9,168 nt of DNA from positions 1 to 9,168 of the forward strand of contig JASHUH010000508.1 of NCBI GenBank assembly GCA_030040115.1, read 5' to 3'. The notes beneath the pieces were generated by a model. That model searched no databases. It was not told where the DNA came from and worked only from the letters and a program-made list of their open reading frames with translations. Position numbers and translations under genes: made by a program. Below, piece by piece: positions 7,211 through 9,168 of the stretch (positions are counted from its first letter, which is position 1; every line of letters begins with the position of its first letter). The DNA is from Acidobacteriaceae bacterium. Lineage in GTDB: Bacteria > Acidobacteriota > Terriglobia > Terriglobales > Acidobacteriaceae.

Positions 7211-7245
7211 GGAAGGAATCTCAGGTTCTTTCTGAGATTCCTTCC
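7211..7245. repeat. Perfect 14-bp hairpin
   Basis: GGAAGGAATCTCAG (7211-7224) and CTGAGATTCCTTCC (7232-7245) are exact inverted repeats around the 7-nt loop GTTCTTT. It is the strongest hairpin in the window and is much lower in GC than the coding DNA. It could end transcription from priA, but it lies about 210 bp beyond the stop codon and has no immediate T-run on either strand. A dispersed palindromic repeat is at least as likely. Confidence 0.8.
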
Positions 7246-7377
7246 TAATGGGAAAAATCTGTCTTTCTGCGTCCACGACCCAAGCTCGCGTGTTGAAAGA
7301 ATCATCTCCGATAGCAACCGTCAGGTTCCACCAACCATGTATTCGGTCCGGTACAGCACCATGATGGCTTGTTCAAA

Positions 7378-7396
7378 CTTCCTCTCGCGGAGGAAG
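7378..7396 (-). terminator. Candidate terminator of the IS110 transposase
   Basis: CTTCCTC (7378-7384) and GAGGAAG (7390-7396) form a perfect 7-bp stem with a 5-nt loop. On the minus strand it begins 18 nt after the transposase stop codon and is followed by TTTG, a short T-tract. This fits a weak intrinsic terminator, or a structured right end of the insertion sequence. Confidence 0.4.
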
Positions 7397-7414
7397 ACGG
7401 GGCGTCCAATCATT

Positions 7415-8467
7415 CTATCGGCCTGAAACAGCGCCAATGGGGCACACGGACTGCCCCGCATGCAAACCGCGCTCCCGGACCTGCGGGTAGTCTTCCCCGG
7501 AGCGCAACATCCAGTACAACCGAACCGCCAGTTTGTGCGCGATGGCCACCTTGGCCACCCCGTGATGCTTGCTCATCGACAAGCGCACATACTGCCGATG
7601 CCAATCCGCATCGTGCCGCTGGGCATTGCTGGCGGCTTCTACCAGCAGCCAGCGCACCATGCCGTTGCCCTGCTTGGTGATCTTGCCCAGGCGGCGTTTG
7701 TCGCCGCTGGATTTCTCTTCCGGAATCAGCCCCAGATAGCTGCCCACCTGTTTGCCGCGCGGGAAGCGTCGCCAATCGCCAATCACCAGCACGTAGGCCA
7801 GGGCCACAATCGGTCCCACTCCCGGATGCGTCATCAACCGGCAAGCATCTACATTTTCCCTGGCCGCCTGGAGCACCGCCTTGTCCAGCGGAGCAATGCG
7901 CCCGTCCAGTTCATCCAGCAGGGCCGGCAAATCCCGCCGCCGCGCTGCCTCCCATCCGGACAACGACAAGTCTTCGATCTGCCCGCGCCGCTGCTGGGAC
8001 CAGTGGCGATTAGCCAACAAACCCTCGTCCTTGGCTATGGCGTCCAGGCGGTTCTGAATGCGGGTGCGAACCCGCACCAGGCCCGAGCGATGCAGCAGCA
8101 ACTGGCGCAGCTGCTGGTTCTCCGCCGGCGCCTGCTACACCACCGCAAAGCGATCTTCCACCAGCAGCTTCAGAATGTGCCGCGCATCCCGCTTGTCGGT
8201 CCGTTGCTTGCGCGGATTGCTGGCGTGAATCGCGCTCGCATCCCCCACAAGCAGCTCCTGGCCCAACTCGGCCTGCAAACGTTGGAACCAGCGGAAGTTT
8301 CCCGTCGCTTCCAATCCCACGCGCACCCCCCTGCCGGCCAGCGAGCGATAGAACCGCGCCGCTTCTTCGGCATGGTTCAAACGCCGTTCTCCACACTCTC
8401 CCGTTTCCTTGTCCACATACGCAATCTGCTGGAAACGGGGATGAAAATCACAGCCTATAATCAACAT
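7415..8467 (-). pseudogene. IS110-family transposase interrupted by an in-frame amber codon
   Basis: A 350-codon frame, the normal size for an IS110 DEDD recombinase, with one internal TAG at 8135-8137 (codon 111). The N-terminal RuvC-like domain keeps its acidic tetrad: D7 in IIGCDFHP, E53 in VGLEATGNF, and D91 and D94 in RTDKRDARHIL. After the stop the same frame continues as QAPAENQQLRQLLLHRSGLV, then HPGVGPIVALAYVL (213-226) and the serine region EKSSGDKRRLGKITKQGN (251-268), which holds the catalytic Ser of the C-terminal Tnp domain. Family members often have Trp just before the PxxExxxLRQLL segment, so TGG->TAG is the likely change. The start at 8467 follows AAGGAG (complement of 8473-8478) by 5 nt; the frame extends upstream to 8509 but without ribosome-site support. 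No other stop or frameshift is present, so the lesion looks recent, unless the amber codon is read through. Confidence 0.9.
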
Positions 8468-8492
8468 CTCGGCTCCTTTCCTCCCGAGCGTC

Positions 8493-8579
8493 TTGGTCGT
8501 CGACAACAACCAATTTACTCGGCGGGCGCGGAGCCGACCTTGTCATGCAATCATCCTAGCGGCGCCGTTTGCCGCTAGG
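8493..8579 (-). ncRNA. Structured leader upstream of the transposase, candidate bridge RNA region
   Basis: Three consecutive stem-loops lie between the transposase start and about 8580. First in minus-strand order is CCTAGCGGC/GCCGCTAGG (8555-8579), a 9-bp perfect stem with a 7-nt loop. Next is TCGGC/GCCGA (8519-8537), 5 bp with a 9-nt loop. Last is TTGGTTGT/ACGACCAA (8493-8513), 8 bp with one G-T pair and a 5-nt loop. IS110-group elements are known to encode a bridge RNA in the non-coding end upstream of the recombinase, with loops that pair to target and donor DNA. The position and stem-loop series agree, but I did not match the loops to any core sequence, and the true RNA may extend beyond 8580. 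Confidence 0.35.
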
Positions 8580-8611
8580 GTGGGATACCGCTACGATTCG
8601 CAGCGGCACAG

Positions 8612-8698
8612 ATTTCCGGCCTTTTGCCATAATAGAAGGCATCCAGCCGGAAAAGCGCAGATTTCCTTCGCAAATCCAGAGGAGGTTTTTCTGATCCC
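8612..8698. repeat. 87-bp direct repeat, copy 1
   Basis: It aligns without gaps to 8891-8977 at 74 of 87 positions. The first half can fold: TTTCCGGC (8613-8620) with GCCGGAAA (8646-8653), enclosing TGCC (8625-8628) with GGCA (8638-8641). Shared invariant parts are CATAATAGAA, GGAAAAGCGCAG, CGCAAATC and GAGGAGGTTTTTCTGATCCC. The copy is followed directly by the GATCCCT tandem tract. Minus-strand frames through it have no recognisable domain and are probably not genes. Confidence 0.85.
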
Positions 8699-8711
8699 TG
8701 ATCCCTGTTTG

Positions 8712-8791
8712 GCCCACCCTTGATTTTCGGGACGCCGGCAGTGCCACGAAACAGGGCGCCACATCCTTCGCGCAGTGTGCGAAGGGTGGGC
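8712..8791. repeat. Inverted repeat enclosing a 9-bp triloop hairpin
   Basis: GCCCACCCTT (8712-8721) is the exact inverse complement of AAGGGTGGGC (8782-8791). The right arm overlaps a second hairpin, 8765-8773 with 8777-8785: CCTTCGCGC and GTGCGAAGG, nine pairs including one G-T, with triloop AGT. The two foldings compete for AAGGG. This unit lies between the two copies of the 87-bp repeat. Confidence 0.75.
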
Positions 8792-8890
8792 GAGCAAATC
8801 CCCGTCCCCTCCTCAATGCGGAACACGCCGAAAGCCGTCAAGCGAAAATTCCGCATCAGCCAGAAGATAAGGCAGTTGCATTTGCAGGGT

Positions 8891-8977
8891 ATTTCCCGCC
8901 TTCCGTCATAATAGAAAGCGTGAAGACGGAAAAGCGCAGCTTTCCATCGCAAATCGGGAGGAGGTTTTTCTGATCCC
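8891..8977. repeat. 87-bp direct repeat, copy 2
   Basis: Second copy, exactly 279 bp after copy 1, with 13 substitutions and no indels. It keeps a hairpin but with a different left arm: TTCCGTC (8901-8907) with GACGGAA (8925-8931) and a 17-nt loop. The right arm is at the same aligned place as in copy 1. It is also followed by a CCCCTGAAACCTGAACCCTG-type simple tract. Confidence 0.85.
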
Positions 8978-9007
8978 GGGCCCCTGAAACCTGAACCCTG
9001 TCTGTGA

Positions 9008-9028
9008 CCCCTGATGCAGAATCAGGGG
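9008..9028. repeat. Perfect 8-bp hairpin
   Basis: CCCCTGAT (9008-9015) and ATCAGGGG (9021-9028) pair around GCAGA. The arms contain the same CCCTGAT/ATCAGGG word found in the tandem tracts at 7008-7039 and 8691-8707, so the hairpin may have arisen from two opposed units of that repeat. No T-run follows on the plus strand. Confidence 0.75.
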
Positions 9029-9168
9029 CAATCCAGAACCATTCCAGCGAAGATGGCAGCCGAAGAAACTGGCAAAACCAGGCCAAACCGAAAGATAGAA
9101 GCTCTAACTCCTTCGCATAGAGGAACCCGCGACCTAAACGCTTTGTTTTCAAGATCGATAAAAGTCAA
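9029..9168. other. Lower-GC right edge without a recognised gene
   Basis: Roughly half GC, visibly lower than the coding DNA. No domain, good ribosome site or clear promoter was recognised. A 98-residue minus-strand frame spans 8856-9152 but crosses copy 2 of the repeat and is probably spurious. The stretch may be the border of a neighbouring gene or of another mobile segment outside the window. Confidence 0.5.

Larger units (their letters stand above)
7000..7377. other. Non-coding stretch after priA, rich in inverted repeats
   Basis: No credible gene was found. Short open frames here have no recognisable domain, no good ribosome site and composition unlike the neighbouring genes. The stretch holds a 14-bp tandem repeat, an imperfect 15-bp inverted repeat, a perfect 14-bp hairpin (each listed separately), an 8-bp palindrome GGGCGCCC at 7053-7060, and an A/T-rich patch with TATGATAAA (7065-7073) and a T5 run (near 7095). 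It may contain the priA transcript end and the distal flank of the IS110 element. Confidence 0.6.
7378..8582 (-). mobile_element. IS110-family insertion sequence (approximate limits)
   Basis: The limits are set by the structures that flank the transposase frame, not by mapped ends: the hairpin at 7378-7396 and the stem-loop at 8555-8579. IS110 elements lack long terminal inverted repeats and usually make no target duplication, so true ends cannot be read from one copy. Structured non-coding DNA lies mainly upstream of the transposase, which suggests the IS110 rather than the IS1111 subgroup. The element sits in the gene-poor region downstream of priA, with repeat-rich DNA on both sides. Confidence 0.7.

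Noticed and set aside
7021..7317. 98-codon minus-strand open frame after priA
   Set aside because: It covers the tandem repeat and both large inverted repeats, has no ribosome site and no recognisable domain. It is more likely read through repeat DNA.
7460..8578. 372-codon plus-strand open frame across the insertion sequence
   Set aside because: It is antisense to the IS110 transposase, whose DEDD and serine-region motifs read clearly on the minus strand. No family was recognised on the plus strand.
8575..8952. 125-codon minus-strand open frame with an internally similar neighbour frame
   Set aside because: The apparent protein similarity (LFRLDAFYY and LFRLHAFYY) is fully explained by the 87-bp DNA repeat. 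No domain or ribosome site supports coding.
8612..8977. Two repeats as the start of a CRISPR array
   Set aside because: Only two copies, 87 bp long, 85% identical and 192 bp apart. This is far outside CRISPR repeat and spacer geometry, and there are no cas genes.

Overview
The window is high-GC bacterial DNA with compact genes and little intergenic space up to about position 7000. The best guess for the organism is Acidobacteriota. This is inference from three things: a secreted DUF1080 protein, a polyphosphate-glucokinase-type ROK kinase, and intergenic DNA full of short GATCCCTG/GGTCAGGGATCAG-type strings and hairpin repeats, which I associate with acidobacterial genomes. No rRNA, tRNA or CRISPR array was recognised.

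Layout. (1) Positions 1-976, minus strand: an HU/IHF-type DNA-binding protein, followed 208 bp later by a secreted DUF1080 (3-keto-disaccharide hydrolase-like) gene that runs off the left edge. (2) Positions 1211-2490, plus strand: a family-2 glycosyltransferase of the dolichyl/polyprenyl-phosphate glucosyltransferase type, then a small exported protein of unknown function with a near-perfect Shine-Dalgarno. (3) Positions 2610-4340, minus strand: a probable two-gene operon of a class I SAM methyltransferase and a polyphosphate-glucokinase-like kinase, 39 bp apart. (4) Positions 4441-6999, plus strand: priA, the primosomal replication-restart helicase, divergent from the operon. (5) Positions 7000-9168: about 2.2 kb with no intact host gene. 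It holds an IS110-family insertion sequence whose transposase is interrupted by one in-frame amber codon, flanked by non-coding DNA rich in inverted and direct repeats. These include an 87-bp element present twice, 279 bp apart, at 74/87 identity.

The genes left of 7000 are ordinary housekeeping or accessory genes and do not form an obvious shared pathway. The part most worth a second look is the IS110 element. All four DEDD residues and the C-terminal serine region are kept, one TAG codon replaces what is usually a tryptophan, and three consecutive stem-loops lie just upstream of its start codon, where IS110-group elements encode their bridge RNA. The repeat-dense tail from 8600 to 9030 is the second. 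I see no convincing new defence or metabolic system.
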